DNA of 64,000 nt. It comes from Zygotorulaspora mrakii. Lineage: Eukaryota > Ascomycota > Saccharomycetes > Saccharomycetales > Saccharomycetaceae. A program made the position numbers and the translations under genes. Every line of letters begins with the position of its first letter. Within the stretch, counting starts at the first letter, position 1. Below the pieces are notes generated by a model. The model did not search any database, was not told where the DNA came from, and was given only the letters and a program-made list of their open reading frames with translations. Where the stretch lies: NCBI RefSeq assembly GCF_013402915.1, contig NC_050724.1:744001-808000 (forward strand), given 5' to 3'. Shown in pieces: positions 38,116 to 47,700 of the stretch.

Positions 38116-38785
38116 CGGAACCCGTTCCTCAAACACACAGATGCAAAATACACTCCTTTGTGGCAATGAGCTCTACAGTTTTATCCCAAGAACCTGCAAA
38201 GTTTCAAGGTTTTTCAAGAACTTTTCAATTACTTTTCAAGATTTAAATTGAATTGCACATTTTCGCGACAAATTTTTGAGGCAGAATTATGCACGCACAA
38301 AATGCGAGCAAAAATGACGTGTGTGGATGGATAACAAAGTGCACTCACTGTCCACAATACCAATCCATCCACTCAACGCCATTCTGCCTGGCACCGCGCT
38401 AATCACGTTGCCCAACACGCGCTGTGGTAATACAATGCGATCTTCAGGCAACTTGTTGCAACATAAGTCAACCATGTCTCATGACAATAGCTGCGAGGAG
38501 GCTGCGCTGCACATGGCAAGTCACAGCATACCACAGCGTACCAAAGCGTACCACAGTATGCCAAGCGTATCAGGCGCAGCAAGCCCATATCGCACCACAC
38601 AGTATGACTCACCGCCCTGCATCCCTCGTGCGATCCCAGCTGCGTCGTCGCCCGAGACCTCAATGCAACGACAACCAACAACCACCAACAACTACCAACA
38701 ACTACCAACAACAATAACAGCCATCGCAGAGTTGTAGCTGGTCGTTACGCATGCCCGCCGATTGGCGGCGATCACCGGTGATGTG

Positions 38786-38806
38786 CTGGCAACAGACAGT
38801 TGCCAG
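38786..38806. repeat. Perfect 8-bp inverted repeat
   Basis: CTGGCAAC and GTTGCCAG are separated by AGACA. It could form a cruciform or RNA hairpin; no poly-T follows, so a terminator role is not indicated. Confidence 0.75.
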
Positions 38807-39005
38807 CTTTATTAGCCAGACGCAAAAAAGCAGCTTCCAATTAGGGGCCGCTGGCTCTGACGCTGGGCATCTTCCTCACCCCACACACATTACGATGAAA
38901 AACGGACCAGCGGTGCGAAAAAGGGGGGAGCTGACGTCGTTCCGTCGGTCTGGCCGTCGAACATGATAAACGTGAATTTCGTCGGAGGTGCTTTGGGATT
39001 CCGAG

Positions 39006-39011
39006 CACGTG
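39006..39011. promoter_or_regulatory. CACGTG (Cbf1/Pho4-type E-box)
   Basis: CACGTGAC palindrome inside the STB3-STM1 interval. Cbf1 or another bHLH factor could bind; the target gene is not determinable. Confidence 0.4.
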
Positions 39012-39101
39012 ACTGTCCGGTGATGGTGCGAAAGTTTTGTCACGGGGCGGGCCCAGGTATTTCTCAGGACGCTGAAAAATTCATTTCAAACAAGAAGAGC
39101 G

Positions 39102-39108
39102 TTACCCG
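39102..39108 (+). promoter_or_regulatory. Possible Reb1 site in the STB3-STM1 region
   Basis: TTACCCG followed by C, 394 bp upstream of STM1. Confidence 0.4.
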
Positions 39109-39127
39109 CCTCCCGCCCCTCATTGGG

Positions 39128-39199
39128 CACAGAGGGCCCATGACGACCACAGCGACCACGGCGACAACGGCGACCAGGACGCTGCAATGGGCCTCTGTG
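39128..39199. repeat. Inverted repeat pair with a 9-bp tandem repeat in the loop
   Basis: Arms CACAGAGGGCCCAT (39128-39141) and ATGGGCCTCTGTG (39187-39199) are complementary except for one extra G. The 45-bp loop is made of about four copies of a GCGACCACN-type 9-mer. Confidence 0.75.
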
Positions 39200-39201
39200 G
39201 G

Positions 39202-39237
39202 CAGCGGTGTATCTGTGTACAGCGGTGTACCTGTGTG
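39202..39237. repeat. 18-bp tandem duplication
   Basis: Two copies of CAGCGGTGTAYCTGTGTR, 16 of 18 bases identical, directly after the inverted repeat pair. Confidence 0.8.
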
Positions 39238-39315
39238 AAATTGTGGCCAATTCGTACATGGTCATAATGGTGCTTCACCAGTGTTGGATTGGAATTTTGT
39301 CTGATCGCTCTCTGC

Positions 39316-39323
39316 AAAAATTT
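39316..39323 (+). promoter_or_regulatory. RRPE core upstream of STM1
   Basis: AAAAATTT, the Stb3 recognition core, 178 bp before the STM1 ATG, in the interval shared with the STB3 gene itself. Confidence 0.4.
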
Positions 39324-39501
39324 CATCTAGCACGAAGAGCTTTTTTTTTTTTGGTGTAACGCAGTATCTTGGACACGATTTTTTTTCAGTCCACTTCATT
39401 TGCTTGCTACGATCTAAAGTAGTTTCAGTCGGATTATTCTTTTGTAATTGCCTCTGATATTCCAGCTGTCCAATTAACAATCAGTAAGGAAGTTTTAAGC
39501 A

Positions 39502-40311
39502 ATGTCTAACCCGTTTGATCTTTTAGGTAACGACGTTGAGGATGCTGAGGTTATCGTCAGTCCACCAAAGGAAATTGTCAAGAAGAACACTTCTTCAAAG
39601 AAGGCAGATGTGCCACCACCATCCGCTGATCCAGCAAGAGCTAACAAAAACAGACCAAAGCCAACAGGTAACGAAGCTGCTTTAAGGGAAAAGAATGCTG
39701 GTAGACAACAAAATAGATCCAAGGATGTGCCAGACTCTTCAAAGACAAAGAAGACTAATGCAAGAAAGTCCACCGACCGTCACTCCAGAACCGGTAAGGT
39801 TGACACTGCAAAGAGAGTTCAACAAGGTTGGGGTGACGACAAAAACGAATTGGACGCCGAAGTTCAAGCCGAAGCCGATGCTCAAGCTGAAGCCAAGGCT
39901 GATGCTGATGCCGAGGCTGAGGCTGCCGGTGCGAAGAAGATGTCTCTACAGGACTATTTGCAAGAACAAGCTTCCAATTCTTTGAACAAGGTTGCTGAAG
40001 TCAAAAAAGTTGAACCTGTCGCTGATGCCGAACTGTACGTTAAGGGAGAAAAAATCAATGGTGAACCAACCAAATCAAAGAATTTGAAGACGAAGCAACA
40101 GAAGGCAAAGGAATTCTTGACCTTCGATGCCACCTTCGTTGACAATCAAAAGCCAAAGAGAGAATTTGGTAACACCAACAACCGTCGTGGTGGTAAGTTC
40201 GGTGGTAGAGGTGGCAAGAAGAACTTCACCCCTCGTTCTTCCAATACTGATGCAAACTCTGTTCAAAAGAACGCTGCTATTGATACTAAAAACTTGCCAA
40301 CTTTATCCTAA
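39502..40311 (+). CDS. STM1: Ribosome preservation / translation factor Stm1
   Basis: 269 residues (S. cerevisiae Stm1, YLR150W, is 273). It occupies the mRNA channel of idle 80S ribosomes, preserving them during quiescence; also reported to bind G4 DNA. Seen: MSNPFDLLGNDVEDAEVI start as in Stm1, RPKPTGNEAALREKNAGRQQNRSKD, the HSRTGKVDTAKRVQQGWGDD motif (around 94-112) that contacts the ribosome in the family, an Ala/Asp/Glu repeat (EVQAEADAQAEAKADADAEA, around 117-136), and a C-terminal Arg/Gly patch (NNRRGGKFGGRGGKK, around 223-237). Strong preference for frequent yeast codons suggests high expression. Converges with PCD1. Confidence 0.96.
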   Translation: MSNPFDLLGNDVEDAEVIVSPPKEIVKKNTSSKKADVPPPSADPARANKNRPKPTGNEAALREKNAGRQQNRSKDVPDSSKTKKTNARKSTDRHSRTGKVDTAKRVQQGWGDDKNELDAEVQAEADAQAEAKADADAEAEAAGAKKMSLQDYLQEQASNSLNKVAEVKKVEPVADAELYVKGEKINGEPTKSKNLKTKQQKAKEFLTFDATFVDNQKPKREFGNTNNRRGGKFGGRGGKKNFTPRSSNTDANSVQKNAAIDTKNLPTLS

Positions 40312-40441
40312 GTTTTCAAAGTTGAGAAAAAGTTATCTATATGACAATGGATTGCATTTTATTTTTGTACTAAATTAAGCCTTTTCTCCATTATTTTCTA
40401 AATACTATAAGCAAACACTTTTTTTCTCGTGAATCAAACTC

Positions 40442-40493
40442 AATGCTAATGCTAATACTAATGCTAATGTTACTGTTGGTGTTAATGTTAATC
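40442..40493. repeat. GCTAAT hexanucleotide microsatellite
   Basis: About eight imperfect copies of GCTAAT/GTTAAT lie between the converging stops of STM1 and PCD1. Confidence 0.8.
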
Positions 40494-40497
40494 TTGA

Positions 40498-41463
40498 TTA
40501 GTATTTTGTGGAAATTTTTTGTAATTTATCCATGTAATATTTTGGTATTACGTTATCATATCGATAGCCTCTCGCGCCGCCAATCATATTGATTTCCCAA
40601 TCACTTCTTGATGTTTTTAACTGACCACCAAATTCTTTCAACCCGTATATCAGATCTTCGTGACCGATCAATTGCGTTGAATTGTCTGATTGAATTAGTT
40701 TATTGGCAATCAATGATAAATCATATAGTATCTTTGCAGTTAATCCCCATAGATCACGAGAAGCCGTCACTTCTGATGAATCACTACCTGAGCTCCCGTC
40801 CGCAATCTCGTTTAGCCAAGCAACGTCGTTGATGTTTTCCCTTGGATACAAATAATGTCGTATTGGCCACTTGAGTCCGCCCCACTTGACAGAAATCTCA
40901 CTATGATTTGTATATTCCGGCTTGTAATCAGACCCCGACCTATTCTGAAACAAATGATAGACCATATCACTCAGTGGTACAGAAAAAATTGATGACGTTT
41001 CTCCTGGATTCAGCTTACCAAAAAATTTTGATGCATTCAGCGATTCCATGGGATTAGTTTCATTATGTAGGAAATAAACCACAGGTTTCACACTAAGGAA
41101 AGTTCTTGACAAATAGCAGGGAATCTCATTACAAATATTCTCAATTTGCATTCCAAACTTTTCATGTAATTCTTTAGATCCCTGCGGTAAACCGATCTCT
41201 TCTTCAGCTTCACGTCTTGCAACTTGCTCGAAAGTTTCCAAATCATTATCCGCTTTACCACCAGGTAACGATACATGACCAGAAAACGCTCGCAGCGCTC
41301 TTGATCGTTTTGTCAGCAGGACTCGAAGTTCTCCCCTATGTCCGATAAAGAGTAATACTAATACAGCTGATCGTCTTTTTGAAGGCCATGATAACGACAA
41401 TGGCAACAATGAGGAGTATTTAAATTCACGTATGTTGTTTAAGAGCTCATTTGTCCTAAGCAT
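40498..41463 (-). CDS. PCD1: Peroxisomal CoA diphosphatase, Nudix family
   Basis: 321 residues (S. cerevisiae Pcd1, YLR151C, is 340). It cleaves CoA, preferably oxidised CoA, to phosphopantetheine products. Seen: SAVLVLLFIGHRGELRVLLTKRSRALRAFSGHVSLPGGKAD (around 32-72), the upstream LLTKRS...GHVSLPGG signature of CoA pyrophosphatases, and the Nudix helix REAEEEIGLP with its three glutamates. The start is the ATG at 41461-41463; the frame goes ten codons further upstream only to TTG. The C-terminus is STKY, so a canonical SKL-type peroxisomal signal is not evident. The next chromosome XII gene in S. cerevisiae, YLR152C, is absent here; ACS2 follows directly. Confidence 0.94.
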   Translation of the reverse strand: MLRTNELLNNIREFKYSSLLPLSLSWPSKRRSAVLVLLFIGHRGELRVLLTKRSRALRAFSGHVSLPGGKADNDLETFEQVARREAEEEIGLPQGSKELHEKFGMQIENICNEIPCYLSRTFLSVKPVVYFLHNETNPMESLNASKFFGKLNPGETSSIFSVPLSDMVYHLFQNRSGSDYKPEYTNHSEISVKWGGLKWPIRHYLYPRENINDVAWLNEIADGSSGSDSSEVTASRDLWGLTAKILYDLSLIANKLIQSDNSTQLIGHEDLIYGLKEFGGQLKTSRSDWEINMIGGARGYRYDNVIPKYYMDKLQKISTKY

Positions 41464-41810
41464 TTCAATAGCTCTGTCTTCAAAAGGGTACAAAGGGTTC
41501 TTTTATTTAGATTTCGGAGAGTTCATGCATTTTGTCATGTTTTTCTCCAAAATGTAAATTATATGTAATGATAACATAACATAAAAAACAAAATAACAAT
41601 AGTCACACTTACACGACCACACTTCCATCTAGTTGCACGTCTGCAATATGCTTTAATAAAAAGTTCATAAAAAGTAAAAAGAATTAAGACTTTAATTAGT
41701 ATTTGTCCATCTATCAAAACAAATATAAAAAGAATAAAATCAACTATATGTACCCTGAAAAGTTATTAGTAACTTCGTTTATTTTTTTATTATTTTCTGT
41801 TTCCTTTCAC
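41464..41810. other. PCD1 promoter / ACS2 3' region
   Basis: 347 bp, very AT-rich. No gene or clear binding site was recognised. This is where YLR152C lies in S. cerevisiae, and no remnant is visible. Confidence 0.5.
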
Positions 41811-43862
41811 TTATTTTTTCTTTTCAGCAAAGAATTGATCCTCTGTAGCAGAAATTACAGCTGGAACAACATCAGCATTTGCTAATGTCGATAAATCACC
41901 AAGTTGGTCGGCCTCGTTTGATGCAATTTTTCTTAAAATTCTTCTCATGATCTTACCCGATCTTGTCTTTGGTAGATCTCTGATCAAGATGACAGTCTTT
42001 GGTGCTGCAAATGGTCCAATTTCACCTCTAACCTGTAAAATTAATTCACGACGTATATTTTGTGGAGTAATATGTTCAGAATCGCCATCTGGAACCTTTT
42101 CTTGTACGTAACCATTCTTTAAAGAAACGAAAGCAATGACGGCTTGTCCAGTCAATTCATCACTGATACCAACAACAGCAGATTCAGAAACACCCTCATG
42201 ATTGACTAAAGATGCTTCGATTTCTGCTGTTGACAATCTATGACCAGAAACATTTACGACGTCATCGACTCTACCTCTAATCCAGTAGTAACCATCATGA
42301 TCTCTACCGGCACCATCACCGGTGAAATAATAACCTGGATATGGTTTCAAATACGTTTCGATGTAACGATGATGATTATTCCAGACAGATCTTGCCATGG
42401 ATGGCCAGGTAGATTTCACAGCAAGGACACCCTCCACATCATTACCTTGAATTTCGATACCCGTGACAGGATCAATAATGCATGCATCAATACCAAAGAA
42501 TGGCACAGTTGCGGAACCAGGTTTTGTATCAATTGCACCAGCCAATGGTGCAATTAAATGAGAACCAGACTCTGTTTGCCAGAAAGTGTCACAAATGACA
42601 CAACTGTTTTTACCGACTTTTTCATGATACCAATCCCATAAATCAGGAGCAATTGGTTCACCAACAGATCCTAATACACGTAGCGATGAAGTGTCGTATT
42701 TAGCGATTTCAGATTCACCAACACGTTTGATTAATCTCAACGCTGTTGGCGCAACATAGAAATGAGTTGCCTTGTGACGTTCAATAATTCTCCAATATCT
42801 ACCATAATCTGGATAAGCAGGTGTCGATTCAAAGATAATTGTTGCTGTACCAAGAACTAGCGGTCCATATAATGCATAAGTATGACCAGTAATCCAACCA
42901 ACATCACCAGCAGTGAAAAGAACATCTTCTGGATGAATATCAAAAACGTATCTTGTTGTTAAAGCAGCACCCAATAAATAACCACCAGTGGAATGGACAA
43001 CACCCTTTGGCGAACCCGTTGAGCCTGAAGTATATAGCAAAAATAACGGATCTTCAGAATTAACAGGAACTGGTGGTAAATAGCCTCTATTTTTGGCTGC
43101 TTCTTCGTGCCACCAGAAATCTCTGCCAGCCTTCATCTTAATGCCCTCAGTACCTGTTCTCTTGAAGACTAGAATATGCGATACTTGATCGACGCCATTT
43201 AGACCTTCATCGACAATTTTCTTCGTGTGAACAGTTTTACCACCTCTCTTACCTTCGTCACAAGTAATGACAACCTTTGAACCAGCATCGACAACACGAT
43301 CTTTCAAGGAACCCGAAGAAAACCCAGCGAAAACAACTGAGTGAATCGCACCAAGACGCGCAATTGCCAACATTGCAACAACGGCCTCCGGAATCATTGG
43401 CAGGTAAACAGCGACTGTGTCACCTTTCTTGACACCCCAGCTCTTCAAAACTCCTGCTACTTCGGAGACTTGTCTCAGCAACTCACCAAATGTGATAATT
43501 CTGTTGTCCTTCTCATCGTCTGCTTCGTAAATCAACGCAGGCTTCGATGGATCGGCGAATGCATGTCTATCAACACAATTGTACGATGCATTCAATTCAC
43601 CATTCAAAAACCATGCTGCATCACCATTTTCCAACGACCCTGATTTAACCTGACTGAACTGCCTGTCCCAGTGTAGGAATTCCTTCGCCTTCTGACCGAA
43701 AAACGTCTCTGGGTCGTTGATCGATTGATCGTACATCTCACGGTAATGCTTCATGTCCGTTACGTAACCATTCCCAGGCTGTTTATCGTAAAAATGTTTT
43801 GGAGGTGTGCGCCCTTTAACATTGTGGGCCTCGTGGACCACCTTATGCTCCTTGACAGTCAT
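41811..43862 (-). CDS. ACS2: Acetyl-CoA synthetase
   Basis: 683 residues, the same length as S. cerevisiae Acs2 (YLR153C) and highly similar throughout. It forms acetyl-CoA from acetate, ATP and CoA in the cytosol and nucleus, feeding lipid synthesis and histone acetylation. Seen: [16 protein letters not shown] start, AMP-binding motif [14 protein letters not shown] (277-290), [49 protein letters not shown], and the catalytic/acetylation lysine in TRSGK (Lys637). N-terminus and position favour ACS2 over ACS1. Codon use suggests strong expression. About 890 bp separate it from SEC7; a Reb1-type site lies 238 bp upstream of the ATG. Confidence 0.98.
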   Translation of the reverse strand: MTVKEHKVVHEAHNVKGRTPPKHFYDKQPGNGYVTDMKHYREMYDQSINDPETFFGQKAKEFLHWDRQFSQVKSGSLENGDAAWFLNGELNASYNCVDRHAFADPSKPALIYEADDEKDNRIITFGELLRQVSEVAGVLKSWGVKKGDTVAVYLPMIPEAVVAMLAIARLGAIHSVVFAGFSSGSLKDRVVDAGSKVVITCDEGKRGGKTVHTKKIVDEGLNGVDQVSHILVFKRTGTEGIKMKAGRDFWWHEEAAKNRGYLPPVPVNSEDPLFLLYTSGSTGSPKGVVHSTGGYLLGAALTTRYVFDIHPEDVLFTAGDVGWITGHTYALYGPLVLGTATIIFESTPAYPDYGRYWRIIERHKATHFYVAPTALRLIKRVGESEIAKYDTSSLRVLGSVGEPIAPDLWDWYHEKVGKNSCVICDTFWQTESGSHLIAPLAGAIDTKPGSATVPFFGIDACIIDPVTGIEIQGNDVEGVLAVKSTWPSMARSVWNNHHRYIETYLKPYPGYYFTGDGAGRDHDGYYWIRGRVDDVVNVSGHRLSTAEIEASLVNHEGVSESAVVGISDELTGQAVIAFVSLKNGYVQEKVPDGDSEHITPQNIRRELILQVRGEIGPFAAPKTVILIRDLPKTRSGKIMRRILRKIASNEADQLGDLSTLANADVVPAVISATEDQFFAEKKK

Positions 43863-44748
43863 GTTTTCTTAAGTAGTTGTGCTTTTGTATAAGAATTTAT
43901 CGACACTGCTAGAACTCACCCAATTGCAATGAATCTGGCTTTCTTGCTGCTGTTATAAATGATTGAATGTGAATAACTCTGACCAGTTCTGAAGAACGAA
44001 CTCTGAATAATTCTCGACGAATGGTTTTTTTTCCTGCTGTTTTGCCCTAAAACGACTCCGCAACTATTCCTAGTGAAAAGTGGTCGTATTTCTATGTGAT
44101 TACCCGCTCAACCCAGAATATGATACCGCTACTGAACTACTATCTTCAGCAAGAGAACAATTGATAGATATCCCAAAATTGCCATGAAGTATAATATATA
44201 TATATATTTATTCAAGATTGCAGATTAATACGTGCACGTCTAGGGGCACCGTTAGCTACACCGTTATACATAATCAGATTCAAGGCCAACCGATAAAACC
44301 AATTCTTGTAAGCTCGTTTTATCATTTTTATCGATTCTTGATGCTACTTACTCTTGTTGACCATTGTTACGAACGAGATCATTTATCGGTCCAACGAAAG
44401 TTCTTTTTCGGACGATAGGAAATTGTTGGATTATCCGTGTGTGGTGATCTTCGTGTGCTCGGATGAAAGCAGAAAGCAGCGGGTAAACCCGATGGAAAAT
44501 AGTTTGCCGGAAGGGTGCTCGGATGCTACTCTGTACGGCAAGGCGGAATGGGGCTCAGGAATGTGGAAAAACGTGGCGAGTGGCAATCCGGAAACGGAAG
44601 GGATCAGCCGAAACCGGCAATGGGGTACGATGGTAACAAGGTTTTAGCCGCCGAGGGCCTCACACATACCTATACACACACATATATATACGAAATAATA
44701 TTAGTAATGATATATAAATATTCATTTTACAAAGGCGAAGAGGTACCA
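43863..44748. other. ACS2 promoter / SEC7 3' region
   Basis: 886 bp between two minus-strand genes. It holds two Reb1-type cores (44100-44106 and CGGGTAA at 44480-44486) and a short TA repeat (around 44190-44206). Overlapping plus-strand frames near 44354-44784 are not supported. Confidence 0.5.
44100..44106 (+). promoter_or_regulatory. Possible Reb1 site upstream of ACS2
   Basis: TTACCCG followed by C, 238 bp upstream of the ACS2 ATG. Confidence 0.45.
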
Positions 44749-47700
44749 TTACGATGGGACAAAATAGAGTTCCCCAACACGTGATAAAAAGATCTTTATT
44801 GCGTGTCTCAGCTCTGTAGGAACACTTTTGTCGAGTATCTGTAGTACCAGGTTGTACATCAGGGAGCAGTACTTTTTGAAGTCTTCGTCGTCAAACTCGT
44901 AATAGCCTTGCAAGATTTCCACGATGACGGGGCGCCATGAGTTTATACTTCGTTCCATTGTTCTGTCGTCGAGAGCGACGTAGCCGAGCACGACGCTGTG
45001 ACAGACTCTGGTTAGCCTCTCACCCAGTTCTGCTTTCTTCTCTTCGTCATTTAGATAGAGTTTAAAGAGCACATTGATCAGAACCGCGGCTGCGCTGGTC
45101 TCCTGTTTCAGGAGATTCGGGATTTTATCCACCACGCGTGCTTCAACTAATCTAGTTCTGAGTTGGTAATCTTCGTTGAAATCGCGGGCAAACTCGTAAG
45201 ACTTTTCTAACAGATCAGTGATTTCGATTGATTGGGTGTAAGGAATTGATCTGGCGAATTCTTCGTTTTCGAATAGCTCACTCAGTAGCTCAATCATTAG
45301 CAGATGTAGCACACACTTGACAACAATAGAGTTTTTAACTGTTATTCTGCGACGTAGATCTTCGGAACTTTTGGTTTGAGCCAATCGCTTTGCAGACCTG
45401 CTGTTGCCGTTGCTGCTGATTACGCTGTGACTTCCTTGGGGACGGGCTTTTGTATTCATGTTGGGGTTCAGGTGCTGCAGGTGCTGTTGCTGCTGTTGTT
45501 GTTTGCCATTTGTTGTTGTCCCTTCTTCGTTCTCTGCTGACATTTGATTACCAACATCTTCACTGCTTTCTTCTTCATGTGCTCGCTGGACGGTTTCCTC
45601 AAGATTTAGTCCGTCCGGAGCTGTTGCGTTATCAGCTATTGGCTCTTGAGACACTGAAGTTTTTCTACCTTTATGCAATGGATCATATTCAAACAATTCT
45701 GTAGCGGTTGTTAGGTCGAATAACTTTTCAAACACATCACCAATATCTTTCCAATGTGTGGCATTGAATTTGGTGACATTTTGTAAAATTAGTTGCTGCA
45801 AACATGATCTACCTATTCTGGCGATTGTATCGTTTTCTTGGCATATGCATGATACGAGCAAACCTAAAAATCCATCTAACATGGAATTTAATGATTCAAA
45901 ATAGTGTGTAAACAACGCAATCAGATTTCTCAAAGCTTGGATCAAAGTTGTTGACAGCCATACAGTTAAATCATCATGACTGTTGAACTGATTGACTTCC
46001 CAATGCTTCGATAATACTCCAAATATTGGAAATAGTAATTTTGTGCAGATTTTACTCCAGAACTCGTCATCAAATTCACCTCCGTAGGCCACTAATGCAT
46101 CAAACATATAATTCAATGCTCTTGACCTGACTTCCAGATCATCAGCGGTCATTATGGTATCGTTGAAACAGAATAGCATTGGAAACCAGATATCTTGGAA
46201 AATATCTTTACCACGTAACATAACGGCTAGTTTTTCTTTGGATTTTTCATCCTTATGTGCAAATGAAATTTCTGCTATCTTTTGGGTTATTTTTTTCAAT
46301 GCCTCCAGCGAATGTAATGATAATTTTTGTGATTCTTTACTCTTAGTAATTTCTTTGAAAACTGAAACAAGTTCACCAAATGCCCCTTCTTGGGAGAAGA
46401 CACTTTCAAAATGACTAGCGACTATATCATTGGATGCTAAACTGTAAGTCTTGTAAACGATAGATTCAACATTAGATTGCGCCGTATATTGAAGGGATTC
46501 CAACATAGGTTTCCAACCAGATTTAATCTTACTTGATTTCGTTAATATAAAATTGCGGAAACACTCCAGAATCATTTCTTGTACTTCACTGCTGCCACTA
46601 TTTTGAACAATATATTCAAATGGTTTCAGGAAATCATGCTGGAATTCAAATCCAGATAATTCTTCAATATCTAAAAATCTCATCGAAAGCTGACGTAACG
46701 AGTCAATGGCAAAGAAAACAACTGCTAAATTTGAATTGGTAGCAATCTTATTAAATGCTGTTCCCATTACTGCCCATATCGGTGTCCATTCGACCTTTAT
46801 ACGATCCATATTGTAATAGCAGACATCAATCATTTTTTGTAATGAAAACATTCTAGGGGTAGTTGCATCTTGTGAAGATTCGATTTCGTCTAGTGAAACG
46901 TCTGTTAATGCCTTAATGAAATCAATGATAGCATTACCAGAAAGTTTGGAACTCTGTGTGAATATGTTATCCATCAGGACAACAAGTTCGCTTGAAGATA
47001 TAAATTTTGTGATTTCAGGGGGCAACGTTTGATTGTAATACTTCTCCTGTGCAATTTCGGTCAATGATGATCTTTTAGTCCATTTGTCGAAGAAGGAGGT
47101 CGATGCTGACCTACTAGATTCAAAGGAGACACGGTGATTTGCGAGTCTGGCCTGAGAAACATCTGGGACACTGTCTCGGTCAATACCTTTAGAAATTAAT
47201 TGTAATCTTTCCACCTGCGAAATGACATAGAGAATATCTCTCCAAGAGTCTCTAATGAAGTTTCCTTCAGATAGTGCAACTTCCAATAGCACTATGACAG
47301 CGTTAACATTTTTTACTTTTATCTCCTCCAAGTTTTGCAAGTTACAAAACTGCACTAATGCACCAATGAATGATTTTTCTGCATATTCAATACCAAAAGT
47401 AGCTGAAATCTTTATTGATATTTTTAAACCATCCAGACATTTGTTGGTAGTTTCAATATCGTCATACTCTTTGAATGGCGGTGTTAACGCTGCTAAAAAT
47501 GACATCCAAAGAGTGTCAAAGATGGATTTGACATGCTCAACATGAGAAGCTGCATGGAAAATATCTACGTCACTTTTGTTTCGTGATTTGTTCAAATTCT
47601 TGAACACAAGCTCCGTTTTTGAAGAAATTTCTTTAGAAACTTGCATATATGCCTCTCTAACAATGTCTCTGCTACTAAAGAAATTAAAAGCGGATTGAGA

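Larger units (their letters stand above)
38116..39501. other. Long repeat-rich STB3-STM1 divergent intergenic region
   Basis: 1,386 bp, the longest gene-free stretch inside the ancestral block and visibly richer in G+C than its flanks (about 38340-39240). It contains CAA-rich and CGACCA-rich tracts, an 8-bp perfect hairpin, an inverted repeat pair, an 18-bp tandem repeat, a CACGTG (39006-39011), a Reb1-type site and an RRPE core. Several overlapping 60-138-codon frames on both strands lack a common pattern and are not called as genes. Confidence 0.7.

Noticed and set aside
38321..38737. 138-codon frame (and several overlapping ones on both strands) in the STB3-STM1 interval
   Set aside because: The starts are not ATG or are poor, the composition follows the simple repeats, and many frames are open at once because of high G+C.
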